Shown in pieces: positions 53,821 through 61,522 of a stretch of DNA of 64,000 nt. Position 1 is the stretch's first letter, and every line of letters begins with the position of its first letter. Below the pieces are notes generated by a model, which worked only from the letters and a program-made list of their open reading frames with translations, did not search any database and was not told the origin of the DNA. This DNA comes from VBDM01 sp964430565 (lineage in GTDB: Bacteria > Pseudomonadota > Gammaproteobacteria > Burkholderiales > SG8-39): NCBI GenBank assembly GCA_964430565.1, contig CAYSFD010000020.1, positions 83,888-147,887 on the forward strand, written 5' to 3'. A program made the position numbers and the translations under genes.

Positions 53821-54027
53821 ATCCGCCTGGAGATCGTGAACGGCGACTCTCCGGTCACCGACGTGCTGTGGACGCACTACTACCAGCCGAACAAGATCGG
53901 CCAGGACACGACCCATCACAGCGCTCGTTATCCGTCCCAGCTCTTCTTGCCGGTCATGGAATGAGTCTGTCCAGGAACGAAAGGTAGCGGTAGCTTCTCT
54001 ACCTTTACTTTTTTGAGGGCAACACTT
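53821..54027 (+). repeat. CocE-tail repeat, copy 2
   Basis: Encodes IRLEIVNGDSPVTDVLWTHY and on to SQLFLPVME-stop, differing from the gene end at 52431 by only three residues but by many synonymous bases, and sharing the 3' flank through GCAACACT. No start codon; sequence before 53821 is unrelated to the hydrolase. Confidence 0.92.
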
Positions 54028-54089
54028 CGTGTCGGCCCTTCGCATGCGGGCTTTGCCCGCTTGTGCGTCGGCTCGCGCGCTAGCTAGTC

Positions 54090-54164
54090 ATAAACAGGGT
54101 CAGTGTAAATTTTGTTTACGTTTGTGGCGCACGTGCGCTGAAAAGTAACACTGACCCTGTTTAT
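54090..54164. repeat. 17-bp inverted repeats, small MITE-like element
   Basis: ATAAACAGGGTCAGTGT (54090-54106) and its exact reverse complement ACACTGACCCTGTTTAT (54148-54164) flank 41 bases that are AT-richer than the surroundings. No direct target repeat is obvious. It lies upstream of the DUF433 gene. Confidence 0.7.
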
Positions 54165-54221
54165 CATCAGTGAACAGCCAGTGGCGTATACTCTAGCGGT
54201 AACCAGTGCTGGAGTTCTGCC

Positions 54222-54440
54222 ATGAAGACACAGTTGATCACCATCGACCCCGAAATCCACAGCGGAACGCCCGTTTTCGCTGGCACGCGCGTCCCGGTCA
54301 AGACGCTCTTTGCTCACCTTGAAGCCGGAGACTCGTTGGAAGTCTTCCTGGATGACTTCCCGTCCGTCAGCCGCGAACTGGCGGTAGCAGTGCTTGAAGA
54401 GGCGCGCGCCGCACTCATCCCCGATGCGTATCCTGCTTGA
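54222..54440 (+). CDS. DUF433 antitoxin-like protein
   Basis: A 72-residue protein: LITIDPEIHSGTPVFAGTRV then TLFAHLEAGDSLEVFLDDFP is the DUF433 winged-HTH fold, the usual partner of DUF5615 PIN-like toxins. TATACT at 54187-54192 is a possible -10; GGAG precedes the ATG. Overlaps the toxin gene by 17 bases. Confidence 0.9.
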   Translation: MKTQLITIDPEIHSGTPVFAGTRVPVKTLFAHLEAGDSLEVFLDDFPSVSRELAVAVLEEARAALIPDAYPA

Positions 54441-54744
54441 CGAGGATCTCCCGCGTCGTCTCGGCGCAATGCTGGTTGGTCACGAGGTTTCCACGGTTCA
54501 GCGTAGCGGATGGAAAGGTATCAAGAATGGAAAGCTGCTCGGACTCGCCGCCTCTGAGTTCGATGTCTTCCTGACGATGGACGGGAACCTCGAGTTCCAG
54601 CGGAACCTTGCCACTTTGCCGATTGCTGTGCTTGTTGTTGAGGCGGCAAGTAATCGGATGGAACACCTCTTACCGCTAGTGCCCGGTATCCTGAAGGAGC
54701 TAGGCCATATTCCACCCAAGTCCTTACGAAAGGTCGGCTCCTAA
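54424..54744 (+). CDS. DUF5615 PIN-like toxin
   Basis: A 106-residue PIN-like protein: MRILLDEDLPRRLGAMLVGH, VSTVQRSGWKGIKNGKLLGL, FDVFLTMDGNLEFQRNL. Asp residues in LLDEDLP and LTMDGNLE are the predicted active site. Start ATG 54424 inside the DUF433 gene. Predicted RNase toxin of a two-gene module. Confidence 0.88.
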   Translation: MRILLDEDLPRRLGAMLVGHEVSTVQRSGWKGIKNGKLLGLAASEFDVFLTMDGNLEFQRNLATLPIAVLVVEAASNRMEHLLPLVPGILKELGHIPPKSLRKVGS

Positions 54745-54968
54745 CCGTATTTTGAGTCCGCGCGTTGAACGGCGAGATCTCGTCCGTTCCAACACGCGGA
54801 GTTAAACCGGCGCGGCCGGCCACGCCTAATCGCCTCGCTTGAAGGCAGAGGCCAGGGCCGCGAGCACGGCAGAGCGACAAATTCCGTGAGGGCGTCACAG
54901 CGTAAGGGCGGGATATGAAAGCAGACCGTCCCTCTTGCGATCTCACGATCTCCCGGATTTCTACCCCG
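54745..54968. other. Intergenic between TA modules
   Basis: 224 bases without a recognised gene. CCGCGCGTTGAACGG and a loosely complementary CCGTTCCAACACGCGG (about 54764-54800) form an imperfect hairpin that may end the DUF5615 transcript. Confidence 0.4.
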
Positions 54969-55376
54969 TCAACGCAGCCAGTTTTCAACTGCCAGGTCGG
55001 GCACGCGTGAGAACTCGCGCACGTTGTCGGTGACCACCACCGCGCCGAGGCTGCGCGCGTGCGCAGCGATCAGGGTGTCGAGGGGGCCGATCCCGAGGCC
55101 GCGCGGCTCGAGATGGGCGCGGATCTGGCCCGCGTGAATCGCGGCGGCCTGGCCAAAATCCTCCAGGCGGAAATTGAGCAGGACCCGCCAGACGCGTGCC
55201 CCCTTCGCCTGCGGCGCGCCAGCCTTGGCGATCATCGTTTGGAGCTCGGAGAGGGTGATCATGGACACTACGCGGTCCGCCGGCCGGAGGGCATCGATTC
55301 GGGCCGCGATCCGCTCGAATCCCGGCCGGTGGTGCACCAGCGCTGACATCGCGTTGGTGTCGAACAGGTAAATCAC
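54969..55376 (-). CDS. vapC: VapC-type PIN toxin
   Basis: A 135-residue PIN RNase: YLFDTNAMSALVHH (Asp), VSMITLSELQTMIAK (Glu), LGIGPLDTLIAAHARSLG (Asp) and VVTDNVREFSRVPDLAVENW (Asp) give the full acidic quartet. GTG start overlapping the vapB stop (GTGA). Cleaves initiator tRNA or rRNA in characterised members. Confidence 0.93.
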   Translation of the reverse strand: MIYLFDTNAMSALVHHRPGFERIAARIDALRPADRVVSMITLSELQTMIAKAGAPQAKGARVWRVLLNFRLEDFGQAAAIHAGQIRAHLEPRGLGIGPLDTLIAAHARSLGAVVVTDNVREFSRVPDLAVENWLR

Positions 55377-55642
55377 CGGCGGCGCTTGCCGCGACGCGGT
55401 CTAAGGCCGGCATCGGCGCGCCGGTCGGTCCAACCGGGCTGAGCCCTTGGCGCAAGTTCAATCGGCCCGAGTTCCTTGAGCAAGGCAAGCAGGCTCGATT
55501 TTCGATTCGGCAGGATTGATATCACGCCAAAATCCTTCCTCAACACGACCTCCCTGGTGTTGATCTCGAATTCCCGCGGGAGGCGGATCGCCTGGCTGCC
55601 TCCGTTGCGAAACACCTTTACTTTGCGAACCACCGTGGTCAT
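55373..55642 (-). CDS. vapB: VapB/VagC-type antitoxin
   Basis: An 89-residue antitoxin with an AbrB/SpoVT swapped-hairpin domain: KVKVFRNGGSQAIRLPREFE then REVVLRKDFGVISILPNR; the basic C-terminus would contact VapC. Start ATG 55642 (MTTVVRK); an extended frame upstream lacks homology. First gene of the vapBC pair. Confidence 0.92.
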   Translation of the reverse strand: MTTVVRKVKVFRNGGSQAIRLPREFEINTREVVLRKDFGVISILPNRKSSLLALLKELGPIELAPRAQPGWTDRRADAGLRPRRGKRRR

Positions 55643-55762
55643 CGGTGCGCCTTTCCGTAATAGGGCAATGTCTATACGACACAGTAGCACAGATAATGCC
55701 ACCCTGGCTTCAGCGGCGAATTGATTCTACTATCCGTCGCAAGCGCTCCGTGCACTACTGAC

Positions 55763-57205
55763 TCAGTAGCCCGCCGGGGCGCGGAATGGGCCGGTAATCA
55801 GAGAAAGGTTCTTCGCCAGCGCGAGGAGCGCCGGCTCGCTCCAGCGGCGTCCGACCACCTGCACGCCGATCGGCAGGCCCTCCTTCGAGCGCGCGAGCGG
55901 CAGCACGATCGCCGGGTGGCCGGTGAGATTGAAGACGCTGGTGAAGGCGGTGGTCGCGAGGAAGTAAGGCACCTTGCGATCGTCGACGTCGACCGGCGTG
56001 CCGAAGGGGATGTGGCCGAGCGCGGGGCCGTACGACACCGGGCAGAGCCACGCGTCGTAGTCGTCGAAGAAGCGCTCCAGCGCGCTGATCAGCCTGTCGC
56101 GGTTAGTCAGGCTCTGCATGTAGTCGGCGAGGCTCGCGCGCGCGCCTTTCGCCGCGCCGCGCGCCACGGGCAGGTCGCCGAGCGACTTTCTCAGGATCTC
56201 GACGCGCTCGCGCGCCGCTTCGCCCTGCGTGACGACGCGCTCGGCGATGACGATCTCGCCCCAGGTTTCCCAGGCGAGATCGAAGTCGAATCCGGACGGG
56301 GTTCGCTGCGCGACCTCGCATTTCAAATCGTTCAACTTCTTCGCGAGAGCGGTGATGGCGGCGACCGTCTCGCGCGAAGGCGTCTCGCTGCCGAACTGCG
56401 TGGTCCACGCGAAGCGCAGCGATGCAAGCGGGCGCTCCGGAGCTTCCATTGAAGATGCGGGCGCGGTTTCCCAGTCGCTGTCGTCGGGGCCGGCGATCAC
56501 CTTCAGGATCACTGCGAGATCGTCGACCGAGCGCGCCAGCGGCCCGAGCACGTTCATGTGGCGCAAGGCGTGCGGCATGCCGGGAACTTCCGGGATGTGG
56601 CCGGTGTTGGGCACGCGCCCTTCGGTGGGCTTGAGGCCGAAGAGCCCGCACCAGTGCGCCGGCATGCGCACCGAAGCGGCGAGGTCGCTGCCGACATCGA
56701 AGGCGGACAGGCCCGCGGCCACGGCTGCGGCGCCGCCGCCGGTGGAGCCGCCGGGCGTGCGCTCGAGGTTCCAGGGATTGTTGGTGCGGCCGAAGATCGG
56801 GTTGTCGGCGCGGCCGTCGGCGGAGAGCGGCGGCACGTTGGTCTTGCCCATGAGCACCGCGCCGGCGGCACGCAGGCGAGCGACCGCGGTGGCGTCCTTC
56901 TTCGGCACGTGGTTCGCGAGCGGCGGATAGCCGGCGGTGGTGCGCAGCCCCGCGGTCTCGAGCGCGTCCTTGATGGTCATCGGCACGCCGTGCAGCGGGC
57001 CCCACAGCTCGCCGCGCGCGAGCGCGGCGTCGGCTTCGCGCGCGCGCCTCCTCGCGCCCGATTCGTCGAGCGTGCAGATCGCGTTCAGCGCCGGGTTGTG
57101 CTTCGCGATGCGCGCGAGGTGCATCTCGAGCACCTCGCTCGCCGAGACCCGGCGCAGGCGGATCGCGGCGGCCAATTCGCCCGCCGTCGAGAACGGATCG
57201 ATCAT
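55763..57205 (-). CDS. Amidase signature family amidohydrolase
   Basis: Hydrolyses an amide to acid and ammonia, 480 residues. The Ser-cisSer-Lys triad is Lys79 (VPMTIKDAL), Ser154 (TPGGSTGGGAAAVAAG) and Ser178 (GSDLAASVRMPA). The usual GGS before the nucleophile is AAS here. It is the last gene of a minus-strand operon SMP-30/cupin/CocE/amidase and overlaps the CocE-like gene by four bases, so it likely acts on the product of that pathway. Confidence 0.93.
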   Translation of the reverse strand: MIDPFSTAGELAAAIRLRRVSASEVLEMHLARIAKHNPALNAICTLDESGARRRAREADAALARGELWGPLHGVPMTIKDALETAGLRTTAGYPPLANHVPKKDATAVARLRAAGAVLMGKTNVPPLSADGRADNPIFGRTNNPWNLERTPGGSTGGGAAAVAAGLSAFDVGSDLAASVRMPAHWCGLFGLKPTEGRVPNTGHIPEVPGMPHALRHMNVLGPLARSVDDLAVILKVIAGPDDSDWETAPASSMEAPERPLASLRFAWTTQFGSETPSRETVAAITALAKKLNDLKCEVAQRTPSGFDFDLAWETWGEIVIAERVVTQGEAARERVEILRKSLGDLPVARGAAKGARASLADYMQSLTNRDRLISALERFFDDYDAWLCPVSYGPALGHIPFGTPVDVDDRKVPYFLATTAFTSVFNLTGHPAIVLPLARSKEGLPIGVQVVGRRWSEPALLALAKNLSLITGPFRAPAGY

Positions 57206-58863
57206 TCGAATGAGATCACCGGAAGAAGAAGGGAGGAGGGCGAGTCGCCGCCGGTATGGATCGTGTTTGTGCCGTCGAAGACCTCCGGCGGCCGGTCCTG
57301 CGGATCATCGTGCTGGAAGAATCCCGAGCGCTCGAAGTCGCATCCCTGGATCAGCAGCTCGAGCCGCGAGCCCGCGGGCAGCGCGATGCTCATGGGCCAG
57401 ATTTCCAGCTCCACCTTTACCCTCTCGCCGGGCGAGAGGCGCTGCGTTGCGTCGTGAGAATGATATGGAAACCAGGGCGTCGAGCGCTCCGGGTCGAGCT
57501 TGCGCTGCGACACGCGCAGCCAGCCCTGCGAGACCGGTGAGCGCGGCTCGACCGCGCTGAAGAATGCGGCTTCCGTTCCGTCGGGCCCATAGGCGCGCAG
57601 CGTGGCGAAGAGGTCCAGGTCCGCGGTGCTCGAAGACACCCACAGCGTCGCCTTTACCGGTCCCGCGAGCTCGAGTTCGCTTTTCATCGGTTCGGTCTTG
57701 AACGCGACCCCGGGGCCGCGCGCGGCGTAGGAAAGATTCTGCGATGACTGCGGCTGCTGCTCGACCAGTTTATCGGGCGCGAGGTAAAGAGTGCGCCACT
57801 GCGTTCCCTCCATGGGCCAGCGTGCGGCGATCGCCTTGCGCTTCACGCGGTCGTCGATGCTGCGGATCGAGACCTCAACCTTCGGCTCGCGCTCCCAGCC
57901 GTTATCAATGCCTTTCAAGTAGCGGTCGAAGAAGCGGCGCTGCAGCGCGACGTTCTCGGGAAGCAGGAAGGTGAGGAAGTACGAGCCCGACTGCACCTTG
58001 AGCCATTTTTCGCGCGAGGCAATCCGCAAGTACCCCTGAAGGGTGCCGCGCAGGTGCAGGCCGAGCCCGCCCCAGTTCGCGACTACCAGCGCGGGGATCT
58101 CGATCTTGCTCAAGTCGGGACTGCGCTCGCGGTACCAGGCGTCGTCGAGCGCGTGCGCGAGGATATTGGCCGGATAGTCTGTCCGGTTTTTTCTGAGCTC
58201 ATCCTCTGAAAAGGCTTCCGGACCGGTGTTGCGCTCGCCGGTGTCGATGTCCTTGAACGGCGACTCAGCGTTGCCGTGCTGGTTGCGCAGCACGCTGCGC
58301 GGCCACCAGCGCCGCACGAATCCGCTGCCGAAGATGCCGCCCTGGCGCGTGCGGTCGCGGTAGAAGTCGCAGGCGCCTTGCCACGGCAGGATGGCGGCGA
58401 GGTTCGGCGGCCGCATCGCAGCGATCATCCACTGCCCGGCGGCGTAGTACGAGATGCCGAGGAGGCCGACCTTGCCGCTGCTCCAGGGCTGCGTTCCGGC
58501 CCAGCCGATGGCGTCGTAGAAATCGCGGAACTCGGCCGGCGAATTCGGGTCGAGGAAGCCGGGCGACTTGCCCGCGCCGCGCGAGTCTACCTTCACGATG
58601 ACATAGTCGTGCGGCACCCAGACCTCGGGATCCATCGTCTCGAATACGAGGTACTTGCACGAGGAGGCGGCGAGAATCTCGGGGTGGCGGCGCTTGAGCG
58701 CTTCCCAGGCCTCCGGCATGAACTGCGAGAGGTGCACATCCTTGCCGTATGGCCCGAAGCTCATGAGCACCGGGTAGCGTCCCGGCGCGTCGGGGCGGAA
58801 CACGTTGGCGCGCAGCGTCGCGCCGTCGCGCATCGGCACCGCGGCGTCCTTATCGAGCCGCAT
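57202..58863 (-). CDS. CocE/NonD family hydrolase
   Basis: A 553-residue serine hydrolase paralogous to the one at 50943. Nucleophile Ser138 in VGLLGISYYAAGQ; DYVIVKVDSRGAGKSPGFL precedes; ANWGGLGLHLRGTLQGYL corresponds to the GIWGKIDLHTRGN segment of its paralogue; C-terminal jelly roll from about 385. It overlaps the amidase by 4 and the cupin by 14 bases. Predicted ester/amide hydrolysis of an unknown substrate. Confidence 0.9.
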   Translation of the reverse strand: MRLDKDAAVPMRDGATLRANVFRPDAPGRYPVLMSFGPYGKDVHLSQFMPEAWEALKRRHPEILAASSCKYLVFETMDPEVWVPHDYVIVKVDSRGAGKSPGFLDPNSPAEFRDFYDAIGWAGTQPWSSGKVGLLGISYYAAGQWMIAAMRPPNLAAILPWQGACDFYRDRTRQGGIFGSGFVRRWWPRSVLRNQHGNAESPFKDIDTGERNTGPEAFSEDELRKNRTDYPANILAHALDDAWYRERSPDLSKIEIPALVVANWGGLGLHLRGTLQGYLRIASREKWLKVQSGSYFLTFLLPENVALQRRFFDRYLKGIDNGWEREPKVEVSIRSIDDRVKRKAIAARWPMEGTQWRTLYLAPDKLVEQQPQSSQNLSYAARGPGVAFKTEPMKSELELAGPVKATLWVSSSTADLDLFATLRAYGPDGTEAAFFSAVEPRSPVSQGWLRVSQRKLDPERSTPWFPYHSHDATQRLSPGERVKVELEIWPMSIALPAGSRLELLIQGCDFERSGFFQHDDPQDRPPEVFDGTNTIHTGGDSPSSLLLPVISFE

Positions 58864-59362
58864 CGATCAGTACAAAAGCGATCACGCAGGGCCGGTCGGT
58901 GCGGTTGCTCCAGGCGTGGTGGGTGCCGCGCTGCACCAGCACGTCGCCCGCCTTGAGCAGGACCTCGCCCTCGTCGAGCACCGCGAAGATCTCGCCCGAA
59001 AGGACCACGGCATAGTCGATCGTTTTCGTGCGATGCATGCCGGGATGACGGCGCGTTTTCTCGTTCGCCGCCTCTGCGCCCATGCTGCTGAAATGCGCCT
59101 CCGGATCGAGGCTCTTCAGGCGCTGACTGTCCGGCGGATACTCGATGACGCGAAACACGCTGCCGTGCGGATCGGGCTCGATGCGTCGCTCGCGGCGAGC
59201 GGCGTCTGCGCTGCCGCTGATGTCCGCTGGCATGCTCTTGGTTTCCCAGATCTCGGTGAGGCGCAGGCCGCCCGCCTTCTGGAGCACTACGGAGGCTGGA
59301 CGATCGTCGAACAGGACGACCGAACGTCCCACCCCATCATGCCCGGTGACGACTCTTCGCAT
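58850..59362 (-). CDS. Cupin-domain protein
   Basis: A 170-residue single-cupin protein: the first motif lies in HRTKTIDYAVVLSGEIFAVL and the second in LLKAGDVLVQRGTHHAWSNR, supplying metal-binding His and Glu-like positions. Similar cupins sit in catabolic operons. Overlaps the CocE-like gene by 14 bases. Confidence 0.87.
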   Translation of the reverse strand: MRRVVTGHDGVGRSVVLFDDRPASVVLQKAGGLRLTEIWETKSMPADISGSADAARRERRIEPDPHGSVFRVIEYPPDSQRLKSLDPEAHFSSMGAEAANEKTRRHPGMHRTKTIDYAVVLSGEIFAVLDEGEVLLKAGDVLVQRGTHHAWSNRTDRPCVIAFVLIDAAR

Positions 59363-59377
59363 CGGTCCCGATGCGCT

Positions 59378-60394
59378 TCACCAGTAATGTCCGCGCCGGT
59401 TCGTATCCATGCGAAAGAGGCGCCAGCGGAAGAGCGTCGTCACGTAGAGCGAGCCTGCATCCGTGCCGCGGCCGAAGCCGAGGTTGCCCGGGCGATAGCC
59501 GGCCGGGGGCGCAATCTTGTGCAGGACTTCCCCCACGGGATTGAGCACCACGATTTCTCCCTGCGCGGGCTCGCGGGCGCCGTTATGCGCCGCGACGTAT
59601 AAATTGCCCTGCGTGTCCATCGCCATGCCGTCGGTGATCAGGTGGTCGGAGCGGTAGAACACGCGCCCGTTGGAAATATTGCCCGCGGCGTCGAGGTCGT
59701 AGGCGACAACGCCGCCCAGCTTGAGGCCGAAGCGGTCCTGCGGCGGGCCGAGCGGATTGCGCACCAGGCGCACGGGAAGGTTGGACGCCGAGACGTAGAG
59801 GCGGCGGCCGTCGGGCGAGACCTCGATGCCGTTCGGGCGGTAGATGTCGGTCGAGAGCTGCACCACGCTTCCGTCCGGATCGGCTCGGTAGATGGCGTTC
59901 GGCAGCTCGATCGGTTCGGGACCGAAGTAGCGCGCGTCGGTGAAGTACACGCGGCCCTGCGCGTCGCTCGTCACGTCGTTCGGGCTGTTGAGCCGCTTGC
60001 CCTGGTACGCGTTCGCGACCACCGACATCGCGCCGCTGCGCAGATTGCGGCGCACGATGGCGCGGCCGCCGCCGAGCTCGGACTCCTGCGCGATCAGCAG
60101 ATCGCCGTTGCGGTCGACGTGCAGCCCGTTGGCCATGCCGCTGGGTTCCATGAACTTCATAGTCTCGCGCGTGCGCGGGTGGTAGCGCCAGATCGTGCCG
60201 CCGGGATTGTTCTGCTTGACCTCGTCGGGCCGCGTGATGTCCGAGACGTAGACGAAACCGTCACGGTCGGCGACCACACCTTCTGAGGTGACCAGGCCCG
60301 CGCTCGAGACTTCTTCCCACTTGGCGCCCTCGGGGAACAGACCCGTGGCGCAGCCGCCGACCAGGGCGAGGAGGAGCCAGGATCTCATTTGCAT
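59378..60394 (-). CDS. SMP-30/gluconolactonase-like lipoprotein
   Basis: A six-bladed b-propeller lactonase-like protein, 338 residues. Lipobox LVGGC (Cys15) predicts membrane anchoring. Propeller motifs: TSEGVVADRDGFVYVSDITR, SGMANGLHVDRNGDLLIAQE, NSPNDVTSDAQGRVYFTDAR (metal site Asn/Asp), YRPNGIEVSPDGRRLYVSAS. First gene of the four-gene operon. Location outside the cytoplasm with intracellular hydrolases downstream suggests stepwise substrate handling. Confidence 0.88.
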   Translation of the reverse strand: MQMRSWLLLALVGGCATGLFPEGAKWEEVSSAGLVTSEGVVADRDGFVYVSDITRPDEVKQNNPGGTIWRYHPRTRETMKFMEPSGMANGLHVDRNGDLLIAQESELGGGRAIVRRNLRSGAMSVVANAYQGKRLNSPNDVTSDAQGRVYFTDARYFGPEPIELPNAIYRADPDGSVVQLSTDIYRPNGIEVSPDGRRLYVSASNLPVRLVRNPLGPPQDRFGLKLGGVVAYDLDAAGNISNGRVFYRSDHLITDGMAMDTQGNLYVAAHNGAREPAQGEIVVLNPVGEVLHKIAPPAGYRPGNLGFGRGTDAGSLYVTTLFRWRLFRMDTNRRGHYW

Positions 60395-60552
60395 GGTGGG
60401 TTGGGTGGAGTAAGACGAGATGGGAGAATTCCGAGATGAATGCTACTCCCGTTAGCGTTGACCTTGCAAAGAACGCGTTCGTGCCCGCGGGCTCTGGCAA
60501 CCATGCGGGTTTCCGAACCACATTGGAACGGCTCTCTCCGCCACTCCTTTGA
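60395..60552. other. Divergent intergenic region before tRNA-Arg
   Basis: It must hold the promoter of the SMP-30 operon (minus) and most of that of tRNA-Arg (plus). No clear regulator site recognised. Confidence 0.35.
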
Positions 60553-60558
60553 TATAAT
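60553..60558 (+). promoter_or_regulatory. -10 element of tRNA-Arg
   Basis: TATAAT 14 bases before the mature tRNA 5' end. No good -35 at 16-18 bases. Confidence 0.55.
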
Positions 60559-60572
60559 CACCCACTCATTTC

Positions 60573-60649
60573 GCGCCCGTAGCTCAGTTGGATAGAGTAC
60601 CTGGCTACGAACCAGGGGGTCGTGGGTTCAATTCCTGCCGGGCGCGCCA
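60573..60649 (+). tRNA. tRNA-Arg(ACG)
   Basis: 77 bases: acceptor GCGCCCG/CGGGCGC before G-CCA, D-arm AGCTCAGTTGGATAGAGT, anticodon stem CCTGG/CCAGG around CTACGAA (anticodon ACG, A34 read as inosine), T-loop GGTTCAATTCC. CCA is encoded. Confidence 0.96.
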
Positions 60650-60803
60650 GATACCTCAAGCGGTTAAGTGCAGAAGCGCTTAGCCGCTTTTCATTTGCAT
60701 GGGAGTGTTTGGGACTTTTTCGCTTCCAAAGCTTCCCGTGCAATCATCGATGGCGCTCGTCCGTGACGCGGTTCACCGACTCCGTTGGATCGCCGTCGGA
60801 TCA

Positions 60804-61223
60804 TCACTTCCGCTTCCCCGGTTCAAGGCCTGCAAGTTGATTCCACAGTTCGCGCGGCGAAACGACCGCCAGGTCTTCAATTTTCCGAAGTTCGAGCAAT
60901 TCCTTGTCGCCGGTCACGAACACATCCGCTTTCCCGGCAATGGCGCAAGCGAGGATCGGGATGTCGTCGGCGTCTTTGATCGGAATGGAGGGATTTATGC
61001 GTGATTCGACTACCGTTCCTTCCGCTTTCAACAGGGCAAGGAAGCCGGCGACAACTGCTTCAGGCAGGCGGAGCTTTTCAGTGAGGACCCGTTCCAGCTC
61101 CCGGAGCACCGGCTGGCAGGTCAGCAGCTCGTGGTCGTGAATGACGCTTTCCAGCAGTTCGCTGCACAGGCCGCGCGTGGCGATGCCGCTCGCGAGGACG
61201 TTCGTGTCGAGAAAGACTTTCAA
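60804..61223 (-). CDS. PIN-family toxin (COG1569 type)
   Basis: A 139-residue PIN RNase: MKVFLDTNVLASGIATRG (Asp), QPVLRELERVLTEKL (Glu), KDADDIPILACAIAGKAD (Asp) and FVTGDKELLEL (Asp). TTG start overlapping the antitoxin stop (TTGA). Forms a TA pair with the upstream ribbon-helix-helix gene. Confidence 0.92.
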   Translation of the reverse strand: MKVFLDTNVLASGIATRGLCSELLESVIHDHELLTCQPVLRELERVLTEKLRLPEAVVAGFLALLKAEGTVVESRINPSIPIKDADDIPILACAIAGKADVFVTGDKELLELRKIEDLAVVSPRELWNQLAGLEPGKRK

Positions 61224-61435
61224 GAAACGTTGCGGAACACGTCCTCATCGGTCAGATAGCCCGCGGCTGCCGCGTAGGGCATCGCTTCGCGGCGTAGCAC
61301 CCGGAATCGATGGATGGACAACTGGCGGCGCAGGGCCTCGCGCGCGACCTCGCTCTTGCTGCGGCCGGTCCGCTTGGCCAAACGCGTCAGCTCGCGCTCA
61401 AGCTTATCGTCCAAGCGTATAGTGAGAGTACCCAT
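61220..61435 (-). CDS. Ribbon-helix-helix antitoxin
   Basis: A 71-residue antitoxin: MGTLTIRLDDKLERELTRLA then RTGRSKSEVAREALRRQLSI is a canonical RHH (CopG/MetJ) domain, C-terminal MPYAAAAGYLTDEDVFRNVS for toxin binding. ATG at 61435; a much longer frame continues upstream antisense to the EutA gene but is not homologous. Just upstream lies an inverted repeat, its probable operator. Confidence 0.92.
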   Translation of the reverse strand: MGTLTIRLDDKLERELTRLAKRTGRSKSEVAREALRRQLSIHRFRVLRREAMPYAAAAGYLTDEDVFRNVS

Positions 61436-61446
61436 TGATGCATCCC

Positions 61447-61471
61447 TGTACAAGGCGTAAGACATTGTACA
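61447..61471 (-). promoter_or_regulatory. Operator-like inverted repeat of PIN/RHH module
   Basis: TGTACAA and TTGTACA flank 11 bases, 12 bases before the antitoxin ATG. On the minus strand TTGTAC could also serve as a -35. RHH antitoxins bind such paired sites. Confidence 0.6.
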
Positions 61472-61522
61472 ACACAGGCGTCGGCGCGCAAAAACCCCGA
61501 GTTTCATGTTAGAACCCATTTC

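Noticed and set aside
60573..60803. Genomic island attached at tRNA-Arg(ACG)
   Set aside because: No duplicated tRNA 3' end and no integrase follow the tRNA; only a PIN/RHH pair lies downstream.
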